DNA from: Blastococcus sp. TF02A-26
GTDB lineage: Bacteria > Actinomycetota > Actinomycetes > Mycobacteriales > Geodermatophilaceae
Length of the DNA: 64,000 nucleotides
Assembly (NCBI RefSeq): GCF_003319125.1
Contig: NZ_QOHG01000003.1
Location: 124,001 to 188,000 of the forward strand
Direction: 5' to 3'
In this document: piece after piece, positions 38,798-52,342 of the stretch
Layout of the letters: each line of letters begins with the position of its first letter
Numbering within the stretch: the stretch's first letter is position 1
Program-made: the position numbers and the translations under genes
The notes under the pieces: generated by a model
Told to the model about the DNA's origin: nothing
Databases searched by the model: none
The model's input: the letters and a program-made list of their open reading frames with translations, nothing else

Positions 38798-40567
38798 CTG
38801 GCACCGGAGGAGCCGCCGCCGGCCGCGCGGTCGGCGGGTCTGCGGCAGCTGCTCCCGCTGCTGCGCCCGCACCGCCGCGCGCTGGCCGGTGCCGCGGCGC
38901 TGTCGCTGGCCGGCGCGGCGGCCTCGCTCGCCCAGCCGGCGCTGGTGAACCGGGTGATCTCCGCCGTCGGCGCCGGGGAGGCGCTGCTGCCGGTGGTGAG
39001 CCTCCTCGTCCTCGTGCTGGTGGTGGCGTCGGTGCTCGGGGCCGTGCAGTCGTTCGTGCTGCAGCGCGCGGCCGAGGGCGTCGTCCTCACCACGCGACGG
39101 ACCGTTGCCGACCGGTTGCTGCGGCTGCCGGTGGCGGAGTACGACCGCCGGCGCACCGGCGACCTCATGTCGCGGGTGGGTGCCGACACGACGCTCCTGC
39201 GGGCGACGGTGACCTCCGGGGTGGTCGAGGTCGCCGGCTCGGCGGTCGTCGCGGTCGGCGCCCTGGTCGCCATGGCGGTGGTCGACGTGTGGCTGCTGCT
39301 CGTGACCGTGGCCGCGGTCTCGGTCGGCATCGCCGTCGTCATGAGCACCAGCCGCCGGGTGCGCCGGCTCTCGCAACGGGCGCAGGAGGAGGTCGGCGCG
39401 ATGAGCGCCGCGGTGGAGCGCGCGCTGTCGGCCGTGCGCACCATCCGGGCCAGCGGCGCCACGGCCCGCGAGGTCGCCGTCGTCGACGCCAGCGCGACCC
39501 GCGCCTACGGCGCCGGCGTGGCGGTCGCCCGGCTGCAGGCGCTGGTCGAGCCCGCGGGCTCGATCGCCGTCCAGGGTGCCTTCCTGGCGGTCCTGGGCCT
39601 GGGCGGCTACCGGGTCGCCTCCGGCTCCATCGAGGTCGGCGAGCTGGTGGCGTTCGTGCTCTACCTGTTCCTGCTGGTCATGCCGCTGGGGCAGGCGATC
39701 AGCGCGTACACCCAGCTGCAGACCGGGCTGGGGGCGCTCGCCCGGATCCAGGAGGTGCTGGCCCTCGAGCCCGAGGACGACGCCCGGCCCGAGCGGGGTG
39801 GTGCCGTCGTCGCCGTCCCCCCGGTGCCGCCGGCCGGGACGCCGCTGCTCGAGCTGGACGAGGTCTCCTTCGCCTACGCCGACGGGACGCCGGTCCTGGA
39901 CCGGGTGTCGCTGGCCGTGCCGGCCGGGTCCCGGGTGGCGCTCGTGGGCCCGTCCGGTGCGGGCAAGTCCACGGTGCTGGCGCTGGTCGAGGGCTTCTAC
40001 CCGCTCACCGGCGGGGCGATCCGGTGGGCGGGCACCGACGTCCGCGACCTGCCGCGGGCGGCACTGCGGGCCCGGCTCGGCTACGTCGAGCAGGAGGCGC
40101 CGGTGCTCGCCGGCACCATCCGCGACAACCTGCTGCTGGCCGCGCCCGACGCGGCCGAGGAGGAGCTCTGGGCGGTGCTCGCCGACGTCGGCCTGACCGG
40201 GGTGGTGCAGCGCTCGCCGCGCGGCCTCGACGTCCCGGTCGGCGACGACGGCGTCCTGCTGTCCGGCGGCGAGCGGCAGCGGCTGGCGATCGCGCGGTCG
40301 CTGCTGGTCCGCCCGGCGCTGCTGTTGCTCGACGAGCCGACGGCGAGCCTCGACGCACGCAACGAGGAGCTGCTCCGGCGGACCCTCGCCGCGGCGGGCG
40401 CCGACCGTGCGCTGCTGGTGGTGGCCCACCGGCTGTCCACGGTGCTCGACAGCGACCGGATCGTCGTCCTCGACGGCGGCCGGGTGGTGGCCTCGGGCAC
40501 GCACCACGAACTGCTGGACGGCAGCCCGCTCTACCGCGAGCTCGCCGCGGCCCAGCTGCTGGTCTGA
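38798..40567 (+). CDS. ABC exporter, fused permease-ATPase; start codon unclear
   Basis: This is a half-transporter of about 589 residues: six membrane helices (about 20-300), then an ATPase with Walker A LVGPSGAGKSTVLAL, signature LSGGERQRLAIARSLL and Walker B LLLLDEPTASLD. It looks like a lipid/drug-type homodimeric exporter. No ATG, GTG or TTG lies in frame between the overlap with the previous gene and the first helix; CTG at 38798 is a candidate but has no ribosome-binding site. The next in-frame GTG (about 38946) would remove helix 1. Coupling to the upstream gene, an unusual start or a base error are all possible. Confidence 0.75.
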   Translation: MAPEEPPPAARSAGLRQLLPLLRPHRRALAGAAALSLAGAAASLAQPALVNRVISAVGAGEALLPVVSLLVLVLVVASVLGAVQSFVLQRAAEGVVLTTRRTVADRLLRLPVAEYDRRRTGDLMSRVGADTTLLRATVTSGVVEVAGSAVVAVGALVAMAVVDVWLLLVTVAAVSVGIAVVMSTSRRVRRLSQRAQEEVGAMSAAVERALSAVRTIRASGATAREVAVVDASATRAYGAGVAVARLQALVEPAGSIAVQGAFLAVLGLGGYRVASGSIEVGELVAFVLYLFLLVMPLGQAISAYTQLQTGLGALARIQEVLALEPEDDARPERGGAVVAVPPVPPAGTPLLELDEVSFAYADGTPVLDRVSLAVPAGSRVALVGPSGAGKSTVLALVEGFYPLTGGAIRWAGTDVRDLPRAALRARLGYVEQEAPVLAGTIRDNLLLAAPDAAEEELWAVLADVGLTGVVQRSPRGLDVPVGDDGVLLSGGERQRLAIARSLLVRPALLLLDEPTASLDARNEELLRRTLAAAGADRALLVVAHRLSTVLDSDRIVVLDGGRVVASGTHHELLDGSPLYRELAAAQLLV

Positions 40568-40589
40568 TCGTGCGCGGGGCGTCCTGCGC

Positions 40590-42107
40590 TCAGGCTGCGG
40601 CGGCCGGCCGGCCGGCGACGTCATCGTTGCCGGACTCGGCGGCGCGGCAGATGTTGCGGATCATGCTGCCGAACACGATCCCGTGGAACGGCGCGACCGA
40701 CCACCAGTAGGCGTGCCCGGCCAGGCCGTGCGGGTGGAACGTCGCCTTCTGCCGCAGCCGGGTCCGGCCGTCCGGCGTCCGTTCCACGTGGAACTCGAGC
40801 CAGGCGAGCCCGGGCACGCGCATCTCGGCCCGCAGCCGGAGCAGGACGCCGTCCTCGACCTCCTCCACCCGCCAGAAGTCCAGGGCGTCGCCCACGTACA
40901 GGTCGGTCGGGTGCCGTCGGCCGCGGCGCAGCCCGACGCCGCCGACGGCGCGGTCCAGCAGCCCGCGGACCCGCCAGGCCAGCGGGAAGGAGTACCAGCC
41001 GGACTCCCCGCCGATCCCCTCGACGACCCGCCACAGCGACTCGGCCGAGGCGTCGGTCTCCCGGGTGCGTTCGTCCAGGTACAGGCTGCCGCCGGACCAG
41101 GCCGGATCGGTGGGCAGCGGGTCCGACGGCACGCCGGGCACCGAGGCCGACGACCACCGCGTCGCCACCTCGTGGTCCTTGACCCGCTGGATCGCCAGCC
41201 GGACGGCGTCCTCGAAGCCGAGCAGGCCCTCCGGCGGATCGGGCACGTAGCGGGCGATGTCGTGCTCGGTGGCGACGACGGTGTTGCGCAGCGACAGCAC
41301 CAGCGGCCGGGCGATCGACGCCGGCACCGGCGTGATGAGCCCGACCCAGTGGCTGGACAGCGCCGGGCTGAAGAACGGCACCGGCAGGATCCGCCGCCGC
41401 GGCAGCTGGGCCACCTCGGCGTAGCGGCGCATCATCTCGGCGTAGTCCATGACGTCGGGGCCGGCGATGTCGAAGCAGCGGTGCACGTCCGGCGGCAGGT
41501 CGGCGCAGGCGACGAGGTAGCGCAGCACGTCCCGGATCGCGATGGGCTGGATCCGGCTGTGCACCCACCGCGGTGTGACCATCACCGGCAGCCGCTCGGC
41601 GAGGTGGCGCAGCATCTCGAACGACGCCGAGCCCGACCCGAGGACGACGGCGGCGCGCAGCACGACCGTCGGCACCCCGGAGCCCAGCAGGATCGCCGCC
41701 ACCTCGGCGCGGGAGCGCAGGTGCGCGGAGAGCTCCTCGTCGTCGGGGTCGAGCCCGCCGAGGTACACCAGCCGCCCGACGCCGGCCGGACCGACCGCCC
41801 GGGCCATGACCTCCGCCGTGCGGCGGTCGGTCTCCTCGAACGCGGGGCCGGTGCCGAGGCTGTGGATCAGGTAGTAGACGACGTCGGCGCCGGTGCAGGC
41901 CGCGGCCACCGCCTCCGGGTCGCCGGCGTCCCCGCGGACGATCTCCACCGCACCGGCCCACGGGTGGTCACGGAGTTTCTCGGGCGACCGGGTCAGCACC
42001 CGGACCCGGTGGCCGGCGGCGAGCAGCTCGGGCACCAGCCGGCCCCCGACGTAGCCGCTGGCGCCCGTGACGAGGCAGGTCTTCGGACGGGCGGCGGTCG
42101 GGGCCAT
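40590..42107 (-). CDS. NAD(P)-binding SDR protein with C-terminal DUF2867
   Basis: The protein has 505 residues. The N-terminal atypical SDR/NmrA domain (about 8-300) starts LVTGASGYVGGRLVPELLAA and has VVYYLIHSLGTG and VVLRAAVVLGSGSASFEML. The C-terminal domain (about 340-495) matches DUF2867, ending RQKATFHPHGLAGHAYWWSV and APFHGIVFGSMI, a START-like fold. Substrate unknown. The gene contains a perfect parS at 40781-40794 (codons for FHVE). It is divergent from the APC permease. Confidence 0.82.
   Translation of the reverse strand: MAPTAARPKTCLVTGASGYVGGRLVPELLAAGHRVRVLTRSPEKLRDHPWAGAVEIVRGDAGDPEAVAAACTGADVVYYLIHSLGTGPAFEETDRRTAEVMARAVGPAGVGRLVYLGGLDPDDEELSAHLRSRAEVAAILLGSGVPTVVLRAAVVLGSGSASFEMLRHLAERLPVMVTPRWVHSRIQPIAIRDVLRYLVACADLPPDVHRCFDIAGPDVMDYAEMMRRYAEVAQLPRRRILPVPFFSPALSSHWVGLITPVPASIARPLVLSLRNTVVATEHDIARYVPDPPEGLLGFEDAVRLAIQRVKDHEVATRWSSASVPGVPSDPLPTDPAWSGGSLYLDERTRETDASAESLWRVVEGIGGESGWYSFPLAWRVRGLLDRAVGGVGLRRGRRHPTDLYVGDALDFWRVEEVEDGVLLRLRAEMRVPGLAWLEFHVERTPDGRTRLRQKATFHPHGLAGHAYWWSVAPFHGIVFGSMIRNICRAAESGNDDVAGRPAAAA
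40781..40794. promoter_or_regulatory. parS site (ParB-binding palindrome) inside the SDR gene
   Basis: A perfect GTTCCACGTGGAAC, about 7 kb right of oriC and the only parS seen on that side. Confidence 0.85.
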
Positions 42108-42228
42108 GCGCCCGAGTGTCGGCGCTGCGGCCGGTCGCCGCCGAGTCGCGGGCCGACGCCGGGGCGGAGATCATCTCGACCACGGCCAGCGGAGGTCGCC
42201 GGGCACCGGGACGAGCAGGAGGCGGCAC

Positions 42229-43653
42229 ATGGCGAGCGCGCAGACCGGCGAGGAGACCACCACCGACGGCCAGCCGCCGCTGAAGCGGGTCATGGGCCCG
42301 GGGTTGCTCCTGCTCTTCATCGTGGGCGACGTCCTCGGGACCGGGATCTACGCCCTGACCGGCACGGTGGCCGCCGAGGTCGGCGGGGTCGTCTGGCTGC
42401 CGTTCCTCATCGCGTTCGTGGTCGCGCTGATCACCGCGTTCAGCTACCTGGAGCTGGTCACCAAGTACCCCCAGGCCGCCGGCGCCGCGCTGTACACGCA
42501 CAAGGCGTTCGGCATCCACTTCGTCACGTTCCTCGTCGCCTTCGCCGTCATGAGCTCCGGCATCACGTCGGCGTCGACGGCCGCGCGCGCCTTCAGCGAG
42601 AACGCCGCCGAGGTGTTCGAGGTCGACATCAACGGCTGGGGCATCACGTTCATCGGGCTCGGCTTCATGGCGCTGGTCGCGGCGGTGAACCTGCGCGGCG
42701 TCGGCGAGAGCGTGAAGAGCAACGTCGTCCTCACCTGCGTCGAGCTCTCCGGCCTGCTGATCATCATCGGGATCGGTGCGTGGGCGCTGTTCGGCGGGGA
42801 CGGCGACTTCGGCCGGGTCACCGAGTTCGACACCGGCGACAAGGGCGTGCTGGCCGGCGTCATCGCCGCGACCGGCCTGGCGTTCTTCGCGATGGTCGGC
42901 TTCGAGGACTCGGTCAACATGGCCGAGGAGACCAAGGAGCCGCGGCGGATCTTCCCCAAGGTGCTGCTGACCGGGCTGCTGATCACCGGCCTGATCTACG
43001 TGCTGGTGTCGGTCTCCGCCATCGCCCTGGTCCCCGCCGACCAGCTCAGCGACCCCGACACCCCGCCGCTGCTGCGGGTGGTCGAGGCGGGGGCGCCGGA
43101 CTTCCCGCTGAGCCTGTTCGGCGTCATCACCATGTTCGCCGTCGCCAACACCGCGCTCATCAACATGCTCATGGCCAGCCGGCTGGTCTACGGCCTGGCC
43201 CGCGAGCGGGTGCTGCCGCCGCTGCTGGGCCGCGTGCTGCCCGGCCGGCGCACCCCGTGGACGGCCATCCTCTTCACCACGCTCCTGGCGTTCGGCCTGA
43301 TCACCTTCGTCGGCGAGGTCCCCGCGCTGGGCGGGACGACGGCGCTGCTGCTGCTCGTCGTCTTCACCGTCGTCAACGTCGCCGTCCTCGTGCTGCGCAA
43401 GGACCGGGTCGACGCCGACCACTTCCGGACGCCGACGGTCCTGCCCGTCGTCGGGGCCCTGGCCTGCGGTTTCCTGGCCACGCCGTTCTCCGGGCGGGCC
43501 GCCGAGCAGTACCGCATCGCGGGGATCCTGCTGGCCATCGGCGTGGTGCTCTGGCTGGTGACCGTCGCGGTCAACAAGCGCACCGGCGCCGGGCCGGCCG
43601 TGCTCGACCCCACCCACCTCAGCGGCGACGCCCCGCACGGCCCGCGCAACTGA
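42229..43653 (+). CDS. APC-superfamily amino acid permease
   Basis: This 474-residue transporter has about 12 helices. The first reads MGPGLLLLFIVGDVLGTGIY, the usual GxG substrate-carboxylate site of APC proteins. TM6 is preceded by FFAMVGFEDSVNMAEETKEP, the consensus amphipathic motif. It looks like a cationic or general amino acid permease; the exact substrate is not predictable. ATG 42229 follows AGGAGG by six bases. Repeat copy B begins three bases after the stop. Confidence 0.88.
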   Translation: MASAQTGEETTTDGQPPLKRVMGPGLLLLFIVGDVLGTGIYALTGTVAAEVGGVVWLPFLIAFVVALITAFSYLELVTKYPQAAGAALYTHKAFGIHFVTFLVAFAVMSSGITSASTAARAFSENAAEVFEVDINGWGITFIGLGFMALVAAVNLRGVGESVKSNVVLTCVELSGLLIIIGIGAWALFGGDGDFGRVTEFDTGDKGVLAGVIAATGLAFFAMVGFEDSVNMAEETKEPRRIFPKVLLTGLLITGLIYVLVSVSAIALVPADQLSDPDTPPLLRVVEAGAPDFPLSLFGVITMFAVANTALINMLMASRLVYGLARERVLPPLLGRVLPGRRTPWTAILFTTLLAFGLITFVGEVPALGGTTALLLLVVFTVVNVAVLVLRKDRVDADHFRTPTVLPVVGALACGFLATPFSGRAAEQYRIAGILLAIGVVLWLVTVAVNKRTGAGPAVLDPTHLSGDAPHGPRN

Positions 43654-46011
<2,358 letters not shown>

Positions 46012-46020
46012 GCCCATTCG

Positions 46021-46075
46021 GCCCCGTCTCGGGTCCCGCCCTGAGCTTGCGAAGGGTGGGGAGGACGGGGTCCTT
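46021..46075. repeat. Dispersed palindromic intergenic repeat, copy E
   Basis: The reverse complement starts GAAGGACCCCGTCCTCC. The outer arms CCCCGTC (46022-46028) and GACGGGG (46064-46070) are perfect but differ in sequence from those of copy A. It lies between gyrB and gyrA. Confidence 0.65.
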
Positions 46076-46105
46076 CATCCGCGTACGAACCGGAGAGATC
46101 CCCAC

Positions 46106-48574
<2,469 letters not shown>

Positions 48575-48740
48575 GGTGGGGAGCGGGGCCGGAGGCCCCC
48601 GGTGCCGGCCTGCGTGCTGACACCGGGGACACCCGGTCCGACGACCAGGATCTGACCGGCGCTCCGGGCGCCTCCGGACGCGTGCCGGAGACGCCCGGGC
48701 GCGCAGCGGCGGCGACGACCGCCGGGGAGCGGAGACCAGC

Positions 48741-49307
48741 ATGAGCGACCGGACCCAGGGTGCGGTGCAGACCGGCACCCGGCCCGGGCAGGCCCCCGAC
48801 GCCCCGGCTGCCGGGGCTGCGGAGGCCCCGGCCACCGGGAGCGTCCCGCTGGCCGGTGGGCCCGGGAGCGGATCCGGGCCGGCGGTCGTCGCCCGCAACG
48901 GCTCCGGCCGCCCGGCCGGGGGCAAGGGCAAGGCGCGCGGCCCCCGCCGCGCCCGGCTCCAGCTGCGGCACATCGACACCTGGTCGGCGCTGAAGATCTC
49001 GCTGGTGCTCTCCATCGTGCTGTTCTTCGTCTGGATGATCGCGATCGCGATCCTCTACGGCGTCCTGTCGGGGCTCGGGGTCTTCGACGCCCTCAACAAC
49101 CTCGTCGGCACGCTGGAGAACACCTCGGGCGAGGAGACCGTCGCCAGTGACGCCATCACGCCCGGCATCGTCTTCGGCGGGGCGGCGGTCATCGGCGCCA
49201 TCAACATCGTGCTGATGACCGCGCTGTGCACCGTCGGGGCGTTCATCTACAACATGTGCTCGGACCTCGTCGGCGGCCTCGAGGTCACGCTCGCCGAGCG
49301 CGACTGA
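48741..49307 (+). CDS. DUF3566 membrane protein (Rv0007-like)
   Basis: The protein has 188 residues. An Ala/Pro/Gly-rich cytosolic head (about 1-75) is followed by RARLQLRHIDTWSALKISLV, the start of DUF3566. Two membrane helices (about 95-118 and 155-178) flank an extracellular loop. The family sits directly after gyrA in actinobacteria; the role is unknown. ATG 48741 has a GGGGAG-type ribosome-binding site. Confidence 0.88.
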   Translation: MSDRTQGAVQTGTRPGQAPDAPAAGAAEAPATGSVPLAGGPGSGSGPAVVARNGSGRPAGGKGKARGPRRARLQLRHIDTWSALKISLVLSIVLFFVWMIAIAILYGVLSGLGVFDALNNLVGTLENTSGEETVASDAITPGIVFGGAAVIGAINIVLMTALCTVGAFIYNMCSDLVGGLEVTLAERD

Positions 49308-49368
49308 TGAAGGGGGCCACCCCCCGCAGGAGTCCCGAATCGCGCCACGTATGCTGTTCGAGGTCCAC

Positions 49369-49442
49369 GGGCCTGTAGCTCAGGCGGTTAGAGCGCATCC
49401 CTGATAAGGATGAGGCCGGAGGTTCAAGTCCTCCCAGGCCCA
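49369..49442 (+). tRNA. tRNA-Ile(GAT)
   Basis: The acceptor GGGCCTG pairs with CAGGCCC. The anticodon loop is CTGATAA with anticodon GAT, and the T-loop is GGTTCAAGTCC. The 3' CCA is not encoded. Confidence 0.97.
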
Positions 49443-49525
49443 CCCGTGTGCCGGTCCGCCGGCGTCCACCGGTCCCCGCGGCCCCTGCCGGACAGGGGCC
49501 GCGGTGTCCTTCGAGGAGGAGCCGC

Positions 49526-49669
49526 GTGATCAAGAGAATCGCCCTGGTCGCGGTGGCCGCCGCCGCTGCCGCGGTCGTCCGCAAGCGGTCGACCGGCAGG
49601 AACGAGGCCGACCTCTGGTCGGAGGCGACGACCGGTCCGCAGGCGGTGAGCACGCCCACCAGCCGCTGA
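49526..49669 (+). CDS. DLW-39 family small protein
   Basis: The protein has 47 residues. It starts IKRIALVAVAAAAAAVVRK (a short hydrophobic segment) and carries RNEADLWSEAT with the Asp-Leu-Trp motif that names the family. It is a typical tiny actinobacterial gene between tRNA-Ile and tRNA-Ala. GTG 49526 follows GAGGAGGA. Function unknown. Confidence 0.85.
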   Translation: MIKRIALVAVAAAAAAVVRKRSTGRNEADLWSEATTGPQAVSTPTSR

Positions 49670-49701
49670 ACCCCGCCCGGCGGCCCGCCGCCGGCAGCTC
49701 A

Positions 49702-49774
49702 GGGGACGTAGCTCAATTGGCAGAGCACCGCCTTTGCAAGGCGGGGGTTAGGGGTTCGATTCCCCTCGTCTCCA
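49702..49774 (+). tRNA. tRNA-Ala(TGC)
   Basis: The acceptor GGGGACG pairs with CGTCTCC (one G-T). The anticodon loop is TTTGCAA with anticodon TGC, and the T-arm is GGGGTTCGATTCCCC. The 3' CCA is not encoded. Confidence 0.97.
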
Positions 49775-49814
49775 CTCCTCCGGCGCCGATGGACCGCGGG
49801 TCCCACCGTTGGGC

Positions 49815-49847
49815 GGTCCCCTCGGCCGCGTCATGATCGAGGGGACC
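49815..49847 (+). terminator. Terminator hairpin after tRNA-Ala
   Basis: Perfect 10-bp arms GGTCCCCTCG (49815-49824) and CGAGGGGACC (49838-49847) enclose a 13-base loop. Confidence 0.65.
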
Positions 49848-49904
49848 CGACCGTGGGCCGTTCTGCAGCAGGGGCGACGGCTCCCTGCAGCCGGTGTGCT
49901 GCCA

Positions 49905-49928
49905 GGGGCCACGGCGAATCGTGGCCCC
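49905..49928. other. Second hairpin upstream of the GAF-ANTAR gene
   Basis: GGGGCCACG (49905-49913) pairs with CGTGGCCCC (49920-49928) around a GCGAAT loop. It lies upstream of the promoter, so it more likely ends tRNA transcription than controls the next gene. Confidence 0.5.
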
Positions 49929-49948
49929 CGAGGGGGTCCGATCTCGGT

Positions 49949-49954
49949 TAGCGT
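49949..49954 (+). promoter_or_regulatory. -10 element TAGCGT of a leaderless promoter (GAF-ANTAR gene)
   Basis: TAGCGT is followed by six bases and GTG at 49961. The same hexamer is used by the dnaA promoter candidate. Confidence 0.5.
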
Positions 49955-49960
49955 TCGTCC

Positions 49961-50794
49961 GTGACGCAGGAGCCGCCCCCGGAGCGACGTGGAGGCCGCT
50001 CGTCCCAGAGCCTCGAGGCGCGGCGAGCGTCCGCCTCGACCGGCACGGGCGGCGCGGCCGATGCCCGGACGGATCTCGGTGAGGCGATGGGGCTAGCCGC
50101 CCGGTCGCTGCAGGAGCGCCACGGAGACGTCGAGGCGACGCTGCAGGTGATCACCGAGAGCGCCGTCGGCGTCGTCCCGGGGGTGGAGGAGGCCTCCATC
50201 AGCTACGTGACCGGTCGACAGCGGATCGAGGCGCGTGCTGCGACCGGGGACCCGCCCAGGGAACTGGACGAGATCCAGAACCGTCTCGGGGAGGGGCCCT
50301 GCCTGGATGCGGTGTGGACGGACTCGACCGTGCGCATCGACGACATGCGCAGCGAGGCACGTTGGCCTCGGTTCGCCGCGGCAGCGGTCGAGCTCGGTGT
50401 CCTGAGCGCGGTGAGCTTCCAGCTGTTCGTGGAGGGTGACAACCTCGGGGCGCTCAACCTGTACTCGCGGCAGCCCGCGGCGTTCGGCGAGGAGTCCGAG
50501 GACGTCGGCCTGGTCTTCGCCGCGCACGCCGCGGTGGCGCTGGCCGGCGCCCGACACGAGACGAACCTGCGCACCGGGATGGGCAACCGCGATGTGATCG
50601 GCCAGGCCAAGGGGATGCTCATGGAGCGGTACGCGATCAGTGCCGACCGTGCGTTCGCGGTCCTGGCCAGGGTCTCCCAGCAGACCAACCGCAGACTCCT
50701 CGACGTGGCCACGGAGCTGACGGTGACCCGAGCCGTTCCGGAGATCCCGGCATCGGCGGCAGCCCGGGCCGACGCCCCGTCGACGTCGCGGTAG
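49961..50794 (+). CDS. GAF-ANTAR regulator 1
   Basis: The protein has 277 residues. The GAF domain (about 60-200) has SISYVTGRQRIEARAATGD, LGEGPCLDAVW and LGALNLYSRQPAAF. The ANTAR domain (about 205-260) reads IGQAKGMLMERYAISADRAF followed by LARVSQQTNRRLLDVATEL. ANTAR proteins bind paired RNA hairpins to block termination, and the GAF part would sense a small ligand or redox state. The first 45 residues are disordered. It converges on a second ANTAR gene with a 4-base gap. Confidence 0.9.
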   Translation: MTQEPPPERRGGRSSQSLEARRASASTGTGGAADARTDLGEAMGLAARSLQERHGDVEATLQVITESAVGVVPGVEEASISYVTGRQRIEARAATGDPPRELDEIQNRLGEGPCLDAVWTDSTVRIDDMRSEARWPRFAAAAVELGVLSAVSFQLFVEGDNLGALNLYSRQPAAFGEESEDVGLVFAAHAAVALAGARHETNLRTGMGNRDVIGQAKGMLMERYAISADRAFAVLARVSQQTNRRLLDVATELTVTRAVPEIPASAAARADAPSTSR

Positions 50795-50798
50795 GGAC

Positions 50799-51524
50799 TC
50801 AGGCGGACCTGTCGTCGTAGGCGAGCTCCTCGAGCGGGACCTCGCGGGCGAGCACGCGGGCGGCGAGGTCGTCGACCGCCAGGCCGGAGCTGTAGGCGTG
50901 CGCCCGGAGCAGAGCCAGCGCGTCCTCGCTGGTGATGCCCAGCCCGGCGTTGAGGAAGCCCATGGCCTGCCAGACGAGCGCCCGCCGCTCGGCGGCCGGT
51001 GCGCCGAGCCAGGCCGGCCCGTCGGCACCGGCGGGACGGGCGGCGCCATGGAACAGCGACACGACCTCGCGGGTCACGACCAGCGCGTCGTAGAGGGTGA
51101 CGGTCCGGACGTCGTGGGGCGGGACGAGGTAGAGATCCAGCGCGCCGTGACCGCGGAACTCGTCCTGGAAGGGCAGCGAGATGATGCTGCGCACCGAGGT
51201 GCGGGCGACCAGGACGTCGTGGAAGGCCGGCCACCGGTCCTTGATGTCGGCCTCCTCGGCGATGATGGTCTGCCCGGAGGCGTGAGACGACAGGCAGGGG
51301 CCCTCACCGACGGTGAACTGCAGTCGTTCGGCCTCCGCGGAGACCTCGTCGCTGGCACCCAGGGGCAGCCGGCGGTCGGCGGCGAAGAACAGGCTGATCC
51401 CGGCTCCGTCGACGGGCAGGACGGCGGCGGCAGCCCTGGCCAGCTGTACGGGCAGCAGTTCCGGGTCGGGCAGGTCGGCGGCCGACGCCGCGACGGCGAC
51501 GGCGAACCGCTCGGCGATGGACAT
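50799..51524 (-). CDS. GAF-ANTAR regulator 2 (divergent ANTAR)
   Basis: The protein has 241 residues. The GAF domain (about 20-165) has DGAGISLFFAADRRLPLGAS, VGEGPCLSSHASGQTIIAEE and GALDLYLVPP. The C-terminal helices (about 180-235) keep the ANTAR outline (RALVWQAMGFLNAGLGITSE, DALALLRAHAYSSGLAVDDL) but replace the usual Q-A-K-G with Q-A-M-G, so RNA binding may differ. ATG 51524. It is followed on the same strand, 74 bases upstream in transcription, by a third homologue. Confidence 0.82.
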   Translation of the reverse strand: MSIAERFAVAVAASAADLPDPELLPVQLARAAAAVLPVDGAGISLFFAADRRLPLGASDEVSAEAERLQFTVGEGPCLSSHASGQTIIAEEADIKDRWPAFHDVLVARTSVRSIISLPFQDEFRGHGALDLYLVPPHDVRTVTLYDALVVTREVVSLFHGAARPAGADGPAWLGAPAAERRALVWQAMGFLNAGLGITSEDALALLRAHAYSSGLAVDDLAARVLAREVPLEELAYDDRSA

Positions 51525-51598
51525 GGGGCTCCAGGTGTCTGAGGTCGGCGTGAGGGGTGCCGTGGCCGAGGCCGGGTGGCGGTGTGGGAGCTCCCGGA

Positions 51599-52342
51599 TC
51601 AGGGGCCCGGGCGGTCCCTCGGCGTGCCGTCGACGCCGTCGACGATGGCCTGGGCGATGTCGCGGAGCTTGCGGTTGGACCGCTGGGAGGCGGCGGCGAG
51701 CAGGTTGAAGGCCTCTGCGGCGTCGCAGCGCCGCTGGCTCATCAGGATGCCCTTGGCCTGCTCGATGACCGCCCGGGTGCGCATGGCGGTGTCCAGGTGC
51801 TCGGCCAGTTCGCGGGTGCTGTCGTAGAGCTGCCGGTTCTGCACCGCGATCGCGGCGTAGGAGGCGAACTCGGTCGCGACGGCCTTCGCCTGGTCGCCGA
51901 ACGCGTGCGCCTCGGTCGCATAGAGGTTGAGGGCCCCGTGGACCGATTCCTTGACCGGTAGGGGAACCGACATCGAGCTGAGAGAGCCTCGCGCGACGCA
52001 CTCGCGAGCGTGGCCCGGCCAGCGGGTCTCCTCGCGCGCGTCGGTGATCTCCTGGATCTCCTGGCCCACCGCGGCTTCGAGGCAAGGGCCCTCGCCACGG
52101 CTGTACTGCGACTCGTCCAACTGGACCGACAGCGGGCCGGTGAAGGCGGCACTGGTCGCCTTGTGGCGGCTGACGAGGGTGACCGAGGCCTCCACGACGC
52201 CGGGGGTGACCCGTTTCGCGAGTTCGGCGATGCGCAGCAGCATCGCGTCCATCGAGGTGTCCGCGAAGGACAGCCGCCCGAGCTCCGCGAAGGCAGCCCG
52301 GACGTCGAACGGTTCGGGAGAACGCCGAGGCGTGGGGCTCAT
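51599..52342 (-). CDS. GAF-ANTAR regulator 3
   Basis: The protein has 247 residues. The GAF domain (about 20-170) has VEASVTLVSRHKATSAAF, YSRGEGPCLEAAVGQEIQEI and HGALNLYATEAHAF. The ANTAR domain (about 185-240) is complete: RAVIEQAKGILMSQRRCDAA, EAFNLLAAASQRSNRKLRDI. ATG 52342 is the first good start. It probably shares a transcript with regulator 2. Confidence 0.88.
   Translation of the reverse strand: MSPTPRRSPEPFDVRAAFAELGRLSFADTSMDAMLLRIAELAKRVTPGVVEASVTLVSRHKATSAAFTGPLSVQLDESQYSRGEGPCLEAAVGQEIQEITDAREETRWPGHARECVARGSLSSMSVPLPVKESVHGALNLYATEAHAFGDQAKAVATEFASYAAIAVQNRQLYDSTRELAEHLDTAMRTRAVIEQAKGILMSQRRCDAAEAFNLLAAASQRSNRKLRDIAQAIVDGVDGTPRDRPGP

Noticed and set aside
48575-48740. Terminator after gyrA (GGGGCC-GGA-GGCCCC)
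   Set aside because: The stem is only six bases and the surroundings are uniformly GC-rich; not convincing.
49307-49345. Possible sixth copy of the dispersed repeat before tRNA-Ile
   Set aside because: Only short GGGGGCC / CCCCCCGC similarity; block order not kept.
49905-49928. Possible ANTAR target hairpin with six-base loop before the first GAF-ANTAR gene
   Set aside because: The loop GCGAAT lacks A at position 1 and G at position 4, and it lies upstream of the promoter.
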